DNA of 64,000 bases from an uncultured Prevotella sp. (GCA_945873145.1 CAMCBZ010000011.1:1-64000); one strand, 5' to 3'. Positions 15,686-25,085 are shown, counted from the first letter of the stretch. Program-made: numbers and translations. The notes: generated from the sequence alone by a model not told the origin.

Positions 15686-15946
15686 TTATTTCTGGGTAGA
15701 GGCCATAGGCTCTGCCACTTCTATTCGCTTACGATAAACCGTGATACATCCGTCGGGACAGACAATGCCACACGAGGCACAGCCGATGCAGTCGTCGGGA
15801 CGGGCCGCCACAACGTAAGGATAGCCGTGGGCATTGACTTTTCGCTCAGCCAAAGCGATGACATTCTTCGGACAGGCAACCATGCACAGCGTACAGCCTT
15901 TGCAACGGTCCACATCAACGACAATGGCTCCAATGTTTTTCTTCAT
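15686..15946 (-). CDS. 2-oxoacid oxidoreductase ferredoxin subunit, two [4Fe-4S] clusters
   Basis: An 86-residue bacterial-type ferredoxin with two CxxCxxCxxxC motifs, CKGCTLCMVACP and CIGCASCGIVCP, which bind two [4Fe-4S] clusters. It acts as the electron-transfer delta subunit of the oxidoreductase encoded downstream. The frame is open upstream to 15997, but the start at 15946 (MKKNIGAIVVDVDRC) gives the usual length and removes a hydrophobic extension unlike ferredoxins. It lies 60 bp downstream of the TPR gene and 6 bp upstream of the alpha subunit. Confidence 0.9.
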   Translation of the reverse strand: MKKNIGAIVVDVDRCKGCTLCMVACPKNVIALAERKVNAHGYPYVVAARPDDCIGCASCGIVCPDGCITVYRKRIEVAEPMASTQK

Positions 15947-16006
15947 AACTGAAATGAGTATTATATATAGGTTAAGGACGATGTTCTTAGCACGCACAGA
16001 GCACGG

Positions 16007-16186
16007 CTAAGGATTATAGATGTCCTTACAATAAAAGTTCATGATGTCTTCCAGCATCTTCTCCGCCACCACGGCGGGACTGTTGGGATCAAGGGCAATG
16101 GCCTGCAGATAGCAGTTCATCGCGGCGGGGAAATCCCCTTGTCGACGGTGTTCATTGCCCTGATGATAGTATTCTTCGGAACTCAT
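16007..16186 (-). CDS. Small TPR protein leading the oxidoreductase operon
   Basis: A 59-residue protein with a single TPR-like motif (EEYYHQGNEHRRQGDFPAAM, then NCYLQAIALDPNSP). Longer frames start at 16213 and 16261, but the promoter -7 element at 16216-16223 lies inside them, so 16186 is the likely start. Its position as first gene of the oxidoreductase operon suggests a role in assembly of, or partner binding to, the complex. That is inference only: one TPR is too short to predict a partner. Confidence 0.75.
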   Translation of the reverse strand: MSSEEYYHQGNEHRRQGDFPAAMNCYLQAIALDPNSPAVVAEKMLEDIMNFYCKDIYNP

Positions 16187-16215
16187 ACTTCTTTTATCTC
16201 GCTTTTTTTGCATTA

Positions 16216-16223
16216 CAAAAGTA
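16216..16223 (-). promoter_or_regulatory. -7 element of the oxidoreductase operon
   Basis: Minus-strand TACTTTTG fits TAnnTTTG. The predicted leader to 16186 is about 23 nt. The -33 region (CTTG or GTTG around 16236-16243) is weak. Confidence 0.55.
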
Positions 16224-16290
16224 TAGATAATCCTACAAGCAACATGCATGAACGCTGACATTTTAAGCTATTTTTATATAGTTTCTGCCC

Positions 16291-16324
16291 AAACTTGCAC
16301 ATATCTATAGATACGTGCAAGTTT
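16291..16324. repeat. Inverted repeat in the mfd / oxidoreductase gap
   Basis: AAACTTGCAC (16291-16300) and GTGCAAGTTT (16315-16324) are perfect 10-bp inverted arms. The inner TATCTATAGATA is itself palindromic. A T-run follows on the plus strand, where no gene is present. Confidence 0.65.
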
Positions 16325-16339
16325 TGTTTCACAACCCGC

Positions 16340-16403
16340 AACAAAAGAAAACAAAAAGAGCCACTTCTTTTCGTCTACAACCAACGGAACGAAAAGAAGT
16401 GGC
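16340..16403 (-). terminator. Terminator of the mfd-containing transcript
   Basis: GCCACTTCTTTTCGT (16360-16374) and ACGAAAAGAAGTGGC (16389-16403) form a perfect 15-bp stem. In the minus direction it is followed by TCTTTTTGTTTTC. Confidence 0.75.
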
Positions 16404-16484
16404 AAAAATCAAGAATTGCACATATCAAACGATTTTGTGCGTATTTTCGGCTACATTGAAGACTTCAACAAGAGTGCTGCATAT

Positions 16485-19400
16485 TTACTTACACTTCATT
16501 GCTTTGAGCACCTGTACGGCCTCTGCCACGCTGGGCACTTGGGCAATACGCACTTGCCGGTGGCCGCGACTGTCCTTGAAGGTACAGCGACGCGGATTGT
16601 TCATCACATAGTGGATGATGCTGCCAAACGTCTTGCTCTGATAGTAGGGGCTGTCGGGCTGCGAGACAAACTGCATGCTCATCGTGCCCTGTTTGAGGAT
16701 GATCTTCTCACAACCCTCGTCTTTGCCCAGTCGGCGTAGGGCCACCACTTGCATGAGCTCCTCACCTTCTTGCGGCACGGGACCAAAGCGGTCGGTGAGC
16801 CGCTGACGGTAAGCTGCCAGATCGTCGTCGGTCTCGATGTTGTCAAGCTCTCGGTAGAGCAGCATGCGCTCACTGCTGCCCGGCACATAGGTCTCGGGGA
16901 AGTACATCTCCAGGTCGCTCTCCACGGCGCAGTCCTCGACAAAGTCGCTGGCCTTGATGTCTTCGCCGGCTTTGAGTTCTTCGGCATAGAGATCGCCGAG
17001 CTCCTCGTTTTTCAGTTCACTGACAGCCTGGTTGAGAATCTTCTGATAGGTCTCGTAGCCCAAGTCTTCCATGAATCCGCTCTGTTCGGCACCCAGCAGA
17101 TTGCCCGCGCCGCGGATGTCCAGATCCTGCATGGCAAGATTGAAACCGCTGCCCAAGTCGGAGAAGGTCTCCAGAGCTTCCAGGCGGCGGCGTGCCTCAG
17201 GTGTCATCGCGCTGCGTGGCGGAGCCAGCAGATAGCAGAAGGCCTTGCGGTTGCCACGGCCCACACGGCCACGCATCTGATGCAAGTCCGACAGTCCGAA
17301 ATGGTTGGCACCGTTGATGATGATCGTGTTGGCATTGGGAATGTCGATGCCGTTCTCCACAATCGTCGTAGAGAGCAGCACGTCGTAGTCGTAGTTGACA
17401 AAGTCGGTGATGACCTTTTCCAACTCTTCGGGCGGCATCTGACCATGGCCGATGACCACTCGGCAGTCGGGAACATACTTATGGATGAGGTCTGCAATCT
17501 CCTGAAGGTTGGAGATGCGGTTGTTGACAAAGAACACCTGACCGTTGCGACTCATCTCGAAGTTGATGGCGTCGGCGATGACCTCATGGCTGAAAGTGCA
17601 CAGTTCGGTATGGATGGGATAGCGGTTGGGTGGCGGCGTGCGCATGATGCTCATGTCGCGGGCTCCCATCAGACTGAACTGCAACGTACGCGGAATAGGC
17701 GTGGCAGACATCGTAAGGGTGTCGATATTGCTTTTCAGCTTCCGAAGCTTCTCTTTCGTGGACACGCCGAACTTCTGTTCCTCGTCGATGATGAGCAGTC
17801 CGAGGTCGTGCCACTTCACGTTTTTGCCCAGAAGCTTATGCGTACCGACGACAATGTCTACCTTACCGTCGGCAAGTCCACTGAGCACATCCTTGGTCTG
17901 CTTGGCGGTGCGGGCCCGGGAGAGATACTCCACGCGTACGGGGAAATCCTTCAAGCGCTCACGGAATGTCTTATAATGCTGATAGGCCAGCACTGTCGTA
18001 GGCACAAGCACAGCCACCTGCTTGGAGTCGCACGCGGCCTTGAAGGCGGCACGCACCGCCACCTCAGTCTTGCCGAAGCCAACGTCACCACAGACAAGCC
18101 GGTCCATAGGACGCGCCCGCTCCATGTCGGCCTTGACATCCTGCGTAGCCTTGAGCTGGTCTGGTGTATCCTCGTAGAGGAAGCTGGCTTCCAGCTCGTG
18201 CTGCATGAAATTGTCGGCAGAGAAGGCAAAGCCCTTCTCATGGCGACGCTTGGCATACAGGCGGATGAGGTCACGCGCGATGTCCTTGATGCGCTTCTTG
18301 GCCTTCTCCTTCAACCGTTCCCAGGCTCCGGTGCCGAGGGTGCTCAGCCGTGGAGGCTCGCCCGTATCACTGCCACGATACTTCGAGATCTTATAGAGAG
18401 AGTGGATGGAGACATCGACCTTGTCGTTGTTCTGAAAGATGATGCGGATGACCTCCTGGTATTGCTGTTCGCCCGTCTTGCCATTGGCATTCTGTATGGG
18501 CACGCGCACAAGGCCACCGAACTTGCCGATGCCAAAGTCGACATGAACCACATAGTCGCCGATTTCCATCTCTTGCAATTCCTTCATCGTCAAGGCCATC
18601 TTGCCCGCACGGGCACGGTCGGACTTGAGATTGTACTTATGGAAGCGGTCAAAGATCTGGTGATCGGTGAAGAAACACACCTTCATGTCGTCATCAGCAA
18701 AGCCCTCGTGCAGGGTCTTGTCCACGGGCGTGAAGACGATACCTGAGCCCCGGCCGGCTGACATCGAAGAAGCATCGCCACCGCTCATCTCGTCGAAGAT
18801 GTCCTTCAGACGCTGTTGCTGTTTGCGGCTATCGGCGAGGATATAGAGATGGTAGCCGCGCAGGAGATAGTCCTCGAACGACTGCCGGAGCAAATCGAAG
18901 TTCTTGTGGAAGAGTGGTTGTGGCGTGACGTGGAACGTAAGAACGGCATGTGCGTCAGTGGCAGTGTGGCCATAGACGACACGGCGGAGCTCCTGTATGT
19001 CCTCCTTCAACTGCGAAGGCGTACAGAGCACGCTCTCACGGTTCATGTCGCGCTGTATCTCGGCCCGCTCGACTTCCGTCGCGTCTTCGAGCCGCTCGGT
19101 GAGTGCCTGAGAGGAAAACCCCTCGTTATAGACGCGCTCTACCGTGTCGCAGATGAAACTTAAGTCGCGGCAGACGAGGACGGCGTCGTCGGGAACGAAA
19201 CGAAGGAATGGCACCTTCTCGGTAGTTTCCTTTGCCAATTCAGGCACAATCTCCACTTCCTTGCGCCGCTCCTTGGAGAGCTGATCCTCAACGGAGAAAG
19301 ACCGGATGGTGTCGATCTCGTCACCGAAGAAGTCAATACGGAACGGCAACTCGCTGGAATAGGAATAGACGTCAAGGATACTTCCACGCACAGCAAACTG

Positions 19401-20045
19401 TCCGGGCTCATAGACATAGTCCTGCTCGGTGAATCCGAGATCGCGAAGTCTGTGTTCCACCTCCACGATGTCGATCCGCTGTCCCACGCTGAGCGAGAGC
19501 CGGTGGTCGTCGATATGTTTTTGCGAGACCACAAGTTCTGCCATGGCCTCAGGATAAGTGACGATGAAGAGTGGCTTGTCGTGAGCCGTATGTTGCTGTC
19601 GCGCCGCAATCTGGGCGAGCACCTCCGTGCGCAGGATCTCGTTGGCGGCATCCCGCTGTCCGTATTTCACGGCACGCCGATAGCTGGAAGGGAAATAATA
19701 GACATCGTAGTCGGCAGGCTGACTGCTGTCCGTGCCCGTCTGACTGTCCTGTGAAGGATTGTTTTGTTGCTCGGCCTTGATTTCCTCCGCGACTTTCTTT
19801 TCCGCCGTGTTGAGCACAGCGGGCAGGAGATCGTTGTAAAGGTAACCGGCTTCGTCAGCATCCTGCATGACGAAAAGAAAGGTATTGTCCAGCCGTGGGG
19901 CAATACCTGCAAAAAGAGTCGGCAGTGCCGACCCTACAATATCCTTGAGGAAAACGCTCTTGACAGAGGCGTCTTCCAAGTATTTGACCAATGCGCCGGC
20001 TTGCGGCAACCGGCCATAGAGTGTCTGTATATCGTGTATATCCAT
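16485..20045 (-). CDS. mfd: Transcription-repair coupling factor Mfd
   Basis: At 1186 residues this is a full-length Mfd, the SF2 translocase that pushes stalled RNA polymerase off DNA lesions and recruits UvrA. Order of domains: UvrB-like N-terminal region (about 1-400), RNA polymerase-interacting CarD-like domain (about 480-560, starting near MEIGDYVVHVDFGIGKFGGL), then the RecG-like helicase with Walker A GDVGFGKTEVAVRA near residue 650, DEEQ box in IIDEEQKFGV, TMSATPIPRTL and QMRGRVGR. The C-terminal TRCF domain ends AEAVQVLKAMKCK. Residues about 75-105 hold a Gln/Asp/Ser-rich insertion. It begins 8 bp after the glycosyltransferase stop and is the last gene of a long leftward cluster. Confidence 0.97.
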   Translation of the reverse strand: MDIHDIQTLYGRLPQAGALVKYLEDASVKSVFLKDIVGSALPTLFAGIAPRLDNTFLFVMQDADEAGYLYNDLLPAVLNTAEKKVAEEIKAEQQNNPSQDSQTGTDSSQPADYDVYYFPSSYRRAVKYGQRDAANEILRTEVLAQIAARQQHTAHDKPLFIVTYPEAMAELVVSQKHIDDHRLSLSVGQRIDIVEVEHRLRDLGFTEQDYVYEPGQFAVRGSILDVYSYSSELPFRIDFFGDEIDTIRSFSVEDQLSKERRKEVEIVPELAKETTEKVPFLRFVPDDAVLVCRDLSFICDTVERVYNEGFSSQALTERLEDATEVERAEIQRDMNRESVLCTPSQLKEDIQELRRVVYGHTATDAHAVLTFHVTPQPLFHKNFDLLRQSFEDYLLRGYHLYILADSRKQQQRLKDIFDEMSGGDASSMSAGRGSGIVFTPVDKTLHEGFADDDMKVCFFTDHQIFDRFHKYNLKSDRARAGKMALTMKELQEMEIGDYVVHVDFGIGKFGGLVRVPIQNANGKTGEQQYQEVIRIIFQNNDKVDVSIHSLYKISKYRGSDTGEPPRLSTLGTGAWERLKEKAKKRIKDIARDLIRLYAKRRHEKGFAFSADNFMQHELEASFLYEDTPDQLKATQDVKADMERARPMDRLVCGDVGFGKTEVAVRAAFKAACDSKQVAVLVPTTVLAYQHYKTFRERLKDFPVRVEYLSRARTAKQTKDVLSGLADGKVDIVVGTHKLLGKNVKWHDLGLLIIDEEQKFGVSTKEKLRKLKSNIDTLTMSATPIPRTLQFSLMGARDMSIMRTPPPNRYPIHTELCTFSHEVIADAINFEMSRNGQVFFVNNRISNLQEIADLIHKYVPDCRVVIGHGQMPPEELEKVITDFVNYDYDVLLSTTIVENGIDIPNANTIIINGANHFGLSDLHQMRGRVGRGNRKAFCYLLAPPRSAMTPEARRRLEALETFSDLGSGFNLAMQDLDIRGAGNLLGAEQSGFMEDLGYETYQKILNQAVSELKNEELGDLYAEELKAGEDIKASDFVEDCAVESDLEMYFPETYVPGSSERMLLYRELDNIETDDDLAAYRQRLTDRFGPVPQEGEELMQVVALRRLGKDEGCEKIILKQGTMSMQFVSQPDSPYYQSKTFGSIIHYVMNNPRRCTFKDSRGHRQVRIAQVPSVAEAVQVLKAMKCK

Positions 20046-20053
20046 GTCTTGGC

Positions 20054-20803
20054 CTACCCTTTGATCTTGGGGTACTTCTTGAACCAGCCGTCAAGGCGCA
20101 GACGCATCACGCCGAAGAGTGCCTCACTGAAGATGCCGCCACTCATCTTGCTGGTGCCCTCGCGGCGGTTGACAAAGACGACAGAGACTTCTTTGATCTT
20201 GAATCCTATCTTATAGGCGGTGTACTTCATCTCTATCTGGAAGGCGTAGCCCTTGAAACGGATGTCGTCGAGATTGATCGTCTCCAGCACACGACGGCGA
20301 TAGCATACAAAGCCGGCGGTGGTGTCGCGGATGGGGATACCCGTGATGAAGTTGACATAGCGCGAGGCAAAGTAGCTCATCAGCACACGCCCCATGGGCC
20401 AGTTGACCACGTTGACACCGGTGACATAGCGCGAGCCCACAGCCACGTCACCGCCCTCGTCGTGACAGGCGGCATAGAGACGGGGCAGGTCATTGGGATT
20501 GTGGCTGAAGTCGGCGTCCATCTCAAAGATATATTCATAGCTCCGCTGCAAAGCCCATTTAAAACCGGTGATGTAGGCCGTTCCCAAACCAAGCTTGCCC
20601 GACCGCTCGATGATGAACAGCCGGTCGCCAAACTCGTTGTCGATCAACCGATGGACAATGGCTGCTGTGCCATCAGGACTGCCGTCGTCAATGACAAGGA
20701 TGTGAAAGCACTTCTCCAAGGAGAAGACGGCACGTATGATGTTTTCGATATTCTCTTTCTCGTTGTAGGTGGGAATGATTACGATAGAGTCACTTTCATG
20801 CAT
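20054..20803 (-). CDS. Family 2 glycosyltransferase, polyprenol-phosphate mannose synthase-like
   Basis: A 249-residue GT2 enzyme of the DPM1/Ppm1 type, which moves mannose (or another sugar) from a nucleotide donor to a polyprenyl phosphate on the inner face of the cytoplasmic membrane. Motifs: IIPTYNEKENI near the N-terminus, VIDDGSPDGTA, the metal-binding EMDADFSHNP, and GSRYVTGVNVVNWPMGR. It has no C-terminal transmembrane domain, as in the soluble type. The product would serve as a lipid-linked sugar donor for envelope or protein O-glycosylation; the sugar cannot be read from sequence. It is sandwiched between plsC-like and mfd genes. Confidence 0.9.
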   Translation of the reverse strand: MHESDSIVIIPTYNEKENIENIIRAVFSLEKCFHILVIDDGSPDGTAAIVHRLIDNEFGDRLFIIERSGKLGLGTAYITGFKWALQRSYEYIFEMDADFSHNPNDLPRLYAACHDEGGDVAVGSRYVTGVNVVNWPMGRVLMSYFASRYVNFITGIPIRDTTAGFVCYRRRVLETINLDDIRFKGYAFQIEMKYTAYKIGFKIKEVSVVFVNRREGTSKMSGGIFSEALFGVMRLRLDGWFKKYPKIKG

Positions 20804-20882
20804 GATGATATGTATTTTCCGTTACTGCAAAATTATAAAATTAAACGCAAAGTGCCAACAAATTGGCGAAATATATCCGGCA

Positions 20883-21641
20883 CTACTGGTCGTCGTTGCG
20901 TACGTAGCCCTGATATTCTGGCACCAGCCCGCTCATCACTGCCTCGTAGCTCTTGTCCTTGAGGTTGTCGATGTTCTCGCGACCCTTGCCAATGGGCATG
21001 ATAGGCTCGTGGATGGTCAGCTTCAAGGGATGCCAGCGCACCCAACGCCAGTCGCGTGTGCGCGGCATGACATTAAACGAACCATTGATTGTCAGCGGAC
21101 AAACCGGCAACTGAAGTTCGTCGGCCAGCATGAAGGCGCCACGGCGGAAGAGACCCATGTGACCGGTGAACGTGCGGGCACCTTCGGGAAAGACCATCAG
21201 CGACATGCCTTCCTTCAGAACTTCACGCGCCTGATCATAGGATGCCCGGATATGCGAGGGGCCACTCTTGTCGACAAAGATCTGATGGGAATACTTACAG
21301 GCAGGCCCAACGAATGGTATCTTGCCGATGCCACGCTTCATCATCCATTTGAAGTTGCGGTTGAGGAAACCATAGATGAGAAAGATGTCGAAGGCTCCCT
21401 GGTGATTGGCTACGAAGACATAGGACTGCCCCGGTTTGAGATGCTCCCTACCTTCCACCTTGACTGGCAGCAGCAGCAGACGTATCGTAAACTGGCTCCA
21501 CCATTTACCGGGATAATAGCCCCAGAAGTGACCATTACCCACTCGACAACCGACGATGGTCAACAGTGCCGTAACAACGGTGTCTATCAAAAACAAGGGG
21601 ATGACGCAAAGTTCATAGAGACAGTATAAGAATTTTTTCAT
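20883..21641 (-). CDS. plsC: 1-acyl-sn-glycerol-3-phosphate acyltransferase
   Basis: A 252-residue membrane acyltransferase. The catalytic HX4D motif is HQGAFD (in VANHQGAFDIFLIYG), and the lysophosphatidate-binding motif is FPEGART. An N-terminal hydrophobic segment (about 1-35) anchors it in the inner membrane. The enzyme acylates lysophosphatidic acid to phosphatidic acid in phospholipid synthesis. The GPAT/AGPAT family also contains enzymes acting on other lysolipids, so the PlsC role is likely but not certain. It lies 25 bp after the phosphoesterase gene. Confidence 0.9.
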   Translation of the reverse strand: MKKFLYCLYELCVIPLFLIDTVVTALLTIVGCRVGNGHFWGYYPGKWWSQFTIRLLLLPVKVEGREHLKPGQSYVFVANHQGAFDIFLIYGFLNRNFKWMMKRGIGKIPFVGPACKYSHQIFVDKSGPSHIRASYDQAREVLKEGMSLMVFPEGARTFTGHMGLFRRGAFMLADELQLPVCPLTINGSFNVMPRTRDWRWVRWHPLKLTIHEPIMPIGKGRENIDNLKDKSYEAVMSGLVPEYQGYVRNDDQ

Positions 21642-21666
21642 CGCTGTAAGATCTTCTTTCTATGGG

Positions 21667-22830
21667 TTAATGTTTTATTCGATGTAATGTGATGACATTG
21701 ATCTCGGGAGGTACGCCAAAGCGGAAAAAGACAAGACCGCCGATGCCTGCCGAGACGCACATCATGCTGCCGTCGCGCTGATAGAGTCCGTCGTCCTCGG
21801 CATAGACCAGTCTGACCGGGCTGATGCCAAAGAGTGCGATCTGTCCGCCATGGGTGTGCCCGCTAAGCGTCAGTGCCACACGATGGCTGGGTACGATATG
21901 GTCGTCCCAAGCCCGCGGGTCATGCTGGAGCATGACGACAAAGGCCTTCTCTCCCACTCCATTCATCGTGCGGGAGAAATCACAGCTGTCGGGCTTGAGG
22001 AAATTCTGCTCACCGGCCACCACGATGGAATCGCCGCCACGATGGAGCGCAACATGACTGTTGAGCAGCAACTTCCATCCCATGCGCCGTTGCAGGCTGA
22101 TGACGAGGCGGCGGTTGGCAGCCTCCACATCGGGGCGGTCGTGGGTGTACTCACTATAGTCGTGATTGCCCAGCACGGAGACGACGCCATCACGAGCCCG
22201 CAGCTGCCTGAGCAGCGGCATGACGGGAACGATCTCCTGCGGACGGATGTTTTGCAGGTCACCGCCAAAGGCGATGAGGTCGGCACGTTGGGCATTGATG
22301 CTGTCAATGTCTCGTTGCAACAGCGCACGGCGTGCACCAGTGAAACTGCCCACATGGGCATCAGAGAAGAACACGATGCGGTAGCCGTCGAAACGCTCGG
22401 GAAGATTGGCAAAATAGAGGTCGTTGCGCTGTACGGTCAGTCCTTTGGTTCCTAACGTGGATCCATAGATGAGGATGTACCAGTTAATAAGGATGAGCAC
22501 CACCGCCACGACATTGCCAAGATTGACTCGACTGTGACGCCACCGGCTCCATAGCAGGCCTAATCCGGAACAAAACGCGAAGATAGCTTTGGGACATACG
22601 ATCAGACCCACGAGGAACATATAGACGTTGACCCACGTAAGGTCGGCAGGAACGAAATCGCGAATAGAGACCAGACCTATCGTATAGATAAACATCACCA
22701 TTCCCGGCAGCCACCACAGCAGCCTCAACCACCATCGGCCATGATAGCGGCTCCGCCAATAGTGCTGATCAAAATACAGATCGGGCAGCACGATGGCAAG
22801 CAGGATAGGAATGAAGATTCGTGATATCAT
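21667..22830 (-). CDS. Membrane metallophosphoesterase (calcineurin-like, YkuE/YaeI type)
   Basis: A 387-residue protein with about four transmembrane helices in residues 1-125, then a calcineurin-like domain. All metal-ligand motifs are visible in order: FFSDAHVG, FGGDLQ, VLGNHDYSEY, LQHDPRAW and LSGHTHGGQ. Relatives include YkuE-like and UDP-diacylglucosamine pyrophosphatase-like enzymes, so a phospholipid or lipid-linked substrate at the membrane is plausible given the adjacent plsC. The substrate is not defined by sequence. The catalytic domain's side of the membrane depends on topology that I cannot resolve. Confidence 0.87.
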   Translation of the reverse strand: MISRIFIPILLAIVLPDLYFDQHYWRSRYHGRWWLRLLWWLPGMVMFIYTIGLVSIRDFVPADLTWVNVYMFLVGLIVCPKAIFAFCSGLGLLWSRWRHSRVNLGNVVAVVLILINWYILIYGSTLGTKGLTVQRNDLYFANLPERFDGYRIVFFSDAHVGSFTGARRALLQRDIDSINAQRADLIAFGGDLQNIRPQEIVPVMPLLRQLRARDGVVSVLGNHDYSEYTHDRPDVEAANRRLVISLQRRMGWKLLLNSHVALHRGGDSIVVAGEQNFLKPDSCDFSRTMNGVGEKAFVVMLQHDPRAWDDHIVPSHRVALTLSGHTHGGQIALFGISPVRLVYAEDDGLYQRDGSMMCVSAGIGGLVFFRFGVPPEINVITLHRIKH

Positions 22831-22853
22831 ATATGATCTGACTTATGTCTTGT

Positions 22854-23672
22854 TCAACGCTTCATCAGACTCACACTGAGAAAACGTCGCATCAGTTCGA
22901 CGGGAACTCCACGACGCCGGGCATAGTCCCGCAACTGGTCTTCACCGATCTTTCCCAAGTCGAAATAGTGGGCCTTGGGATGCGCAAACATCAGTCCGGA
23001 GACAGAGGCATGGGGATGCATCATGCCACTGGCCGTCAGGCGTATGCCGATACGCTTCATGTCTAAGAGGGAATCGATGATAAAGTTCACGCTGGTGTCG
23101 GGCATTGAGGGATAGCCCACTGCAGGACGTATGCCCTGGTAACGCTCGGCGTGGATGTCCTTCATGCTGAGGTTCTCATCCGGCGCATAGCCCCAGTAGG
23201 TCTTCCTCACCTGCAAATGCATCAGCTCGGCCGTTCCCTCTGCCAAGCGGTCCGAGAGCACTTGGGCCAGCATACGCCGATAGACATCTTCGTCGCGGCT
23301 GTGGTTCATCGCCTCGTCAACAGTCGTGGCAAACACCCCGACCTTGTCGGGCTTGCCCTGGGAAAGCGGACGCACGAAGTCGGCCAGACAGAGATTGGGC
23401 TGACCGGGAGCGGAAGGGCGCTGCTGACGCAACATCGGCAAACGCATGCCGCCCAACAGCAGGTCATCGCCGTCGCTGTTGGCATCGAACAACTCAAAGA
23501 CGGCATGCGTCTGATGCTTGCCCTGCCATGCGTCGAGCAGTTCATTGGCGTCGGCATAGAGGCTGGCCTTGTCGGCTTCACTCTTCCCACTCATGCTCCA
23601 GGCATGGTCGAAATAGAGCCAGTTGATATAGGGCCGCACATCGGAAATATCGTAATGAAGTACCATCGTCAA
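22854..23672 (-). CDS. Stand-alone MetH activation (B12 reactivation) domain protein
   Basis: A 272-residue protein matching the C-terminal activation domain of cobalamin-dependent methionine synthase: DFVRPLSQG (binding loop), the S-adenosylmethionine-binding RPAVGYPSMPD, and GIRLTASGMMHPHASVSGLMFAHPKAHYF. The catalytic MetH modules (homocysteine, folate and B12 domains) are absent here. Bacteroidetes MetH proteins tend to be shorter than the 1227-residue E. coli enzyme, so the domain is probably supplied in trans, re-methylating oxidised cob(II)alamin with SAM and flavodoxin. The gene lies 9 bp after dihydroorotase and 23 bp before the phosphoesterase. Confidence 0.88.
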   Translation of the reverse strand: MTMVLHYDISDVRPYINWLYFDHAWSMSGKSEADKASLYADANELLDAWQGKHQTHAVFELFDANSDGDDLLLGGMRLPMLRQQRPSAPGQPNLCLADFVRPLSQGKPDKVGVFATTVDEAMNHSRDEDVYRRMLAQVLSDRLAEGTAELMHLQVRKTYWGYAPDENLSMKDIHAERYQGIRPAVGYPSMPDTSVNFIIDSLLDMKRIGIRLTASGMMHPHASVSGLMFAHPKAHYFDLGKIGEDQLRDYARRRGVPVELMRRFLSVSLMKR

Positions 23673-23681
23673 ACCTCCTTT

Positions 23682-25040
23682 CTATTCTTCTTTCTGTCTG
23701 AACCTTACGGCCTCGCCACGACTGTTCTCGTCAAACTGTCCTTGGTCGTAAACAAGATGGCCATTGCAGAATGTCTGCTTCACTTGCCAGTCAAAGGTCT
23801 GTCCCTCCATGGGCGACCAGCCGCACTTGCTCTGGATGATGTCTGAGGTGACTGTCCACGGACTCTCGGGCTTCACGATAGCAATGTCGGCCTTATAGCC
23901 TTTACGCAGGAAACCACGGTCGCAGACCGAGAAAAGCATGGCGGGATGATGGCACATCAGCGTCACAAGCTTCTCGATGCTCAGCACACCTTCATCGACC
24001 AACTGCAACATGGCGGGCAAGGAGACCTGCAACATCGGCATGCCGGAGGCGGCACGGACACAGCCTCCTTGCTTCTTGCTCCACTCATGAGGAGCGTGGT
24101 CGGTGGCGATCGTGGAGATTCGGCCATCAGTCAGCGCCTTGCGCAACTCCTCGCGGTCGGCCGGCATCTTGACAGAGGGATTGCATTTGATGCGAGCCCC
24201 AAGCTTTAGCGTGTCGGCAGCTGTGAACCAAAGATGGGCGATGACGGCCTCAGCAGTGATCTGAGGCAGGTAGTTGTCCTCGCAAGGCTCAAAGAGTTGC
24301 AACTCACGGGCTGTGGTGAGATGGGCCACATGCAACCGCGTGTGATGCTGCAACGCCAACTGCACAGCCAACGCGGTACTGCGATAGCAGGCTTCCTCAT
24401 CGCGGATGATGAAATGGAAACGGACATCGGGATCGTCGCCACAGACGAGTTTGAAACGCTGCATATTCTTTGCGATGATGCCGGAGTCCTCGCAATGGGT
24501 CATCAACGGCAGGTCTAAGTCGGCACAAGCCTGGTAGATCTGATGCAGCGCATCCATCTGATCCACGAGCATATTGCCCGTAGAGGCACCCATGAAGAGC
24601 TTGATGCCAGGGATACGTGTGGGATCGAGCTGCCGGAAAAGTTCTACATTGTTGTTAGTGGCACCGAAGAAAAAACTATAGTTGACGTGACTCGTCTGTG
24701 CTGCTCTTGCGAACTTGTCGTCGAGCGCGTCCAATGTTGTCGTCTGAGGCTGGCAGTTGGGCATGTCAAAGAAGGTCGTCACTCCGCCGAAGGCAGCGGC
24801 TCGCGACTCACTCTCGATGTCGGCTTTCTGTGTCAGTCCCGGCTCACGGAAGTGGACATGCTCGTCGATGATGCCGGGCAAAACGTAGCACCCCGTGGCG
24901 TCTACAGTGTTGTCGTAGTCTCCACGGGGTGTCTGCTCATTCTCTATAATGTCTTCGATGCGGTCGTCGTTGATGATGAGGAACCCTCTGAAGGAGCGTC
25001 CCTCGTTGACGATGGTTCCGCCTTGTATCTTTGTTCTCAT
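23682..25040 (-). CDS. pyrC: Dihydroorotase
   Basis: A 452-residue amidohydrolase that cyclises carbamoyl-aspartate to dihydroorotate in pyrimidine synthesis. The zinc ligands are in DEHVHFREPG (about residues 59-68), the carboxylated lysine is in GIKLFMGAST (about 145), and the catalytic aspartate is in ATDHAPHEWSKK (about 310). This is the type I (long) form, with the extra loop reading MPNCQPQTTT. It begins 45 bp downstream of the DUF4369 lipoprotein and is probably in the same transcript. Confidence 0.94.
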   Translation of the reverse strand: MRTKIQGGTIVNEGRSFRGFLIINDDRIEDIIENEQTPRGDYDNTVDATGCYVLPGIIDEHVHFREPGLTQKADIESESRAAAFGGVTTFFDMPNCQPQTTTLDALDDKFARAAQTSHVNYSFFFGATNNNVELFRQLDPTRIPGIKLFMGASTGNMLVDQMDALHQIYQACADLDLPLMTHCEDSGIIAKNMQRFKLVCGDDPDVRFHFIIRDEEACYRSTALAVQLALQHHTRLHVAHLTTARELQLFEPCEDNYLPQITAEAVIAHLWFTAADTLKLGARIKCNPSVKMPADREELRKALTDGRISTIATDHAPHEWSKKQGGCVRAASGMPMLQVSLPAMLQLVDEGVLSIEKLVTLMCHHPAMLFSVCDRGFLRKGYKADIAIVKPESPWTVTSDIIQSKCGWSPMEGQTFDWQVKQTFCNGHLVYDQGQFDENSRGEAVRFRQKEE

Positions 25041-25085
25041 TATTTATATATAGTATCAGTCATCTTCCTCCTCACTCTCTTGCGA

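Noticed and set aside
16749..18746. A 665-codon open frame opposite mfd
   Set aside because: Same reason: antisense shadow of mfd, whose motifs are unambiguous on the minus strand.
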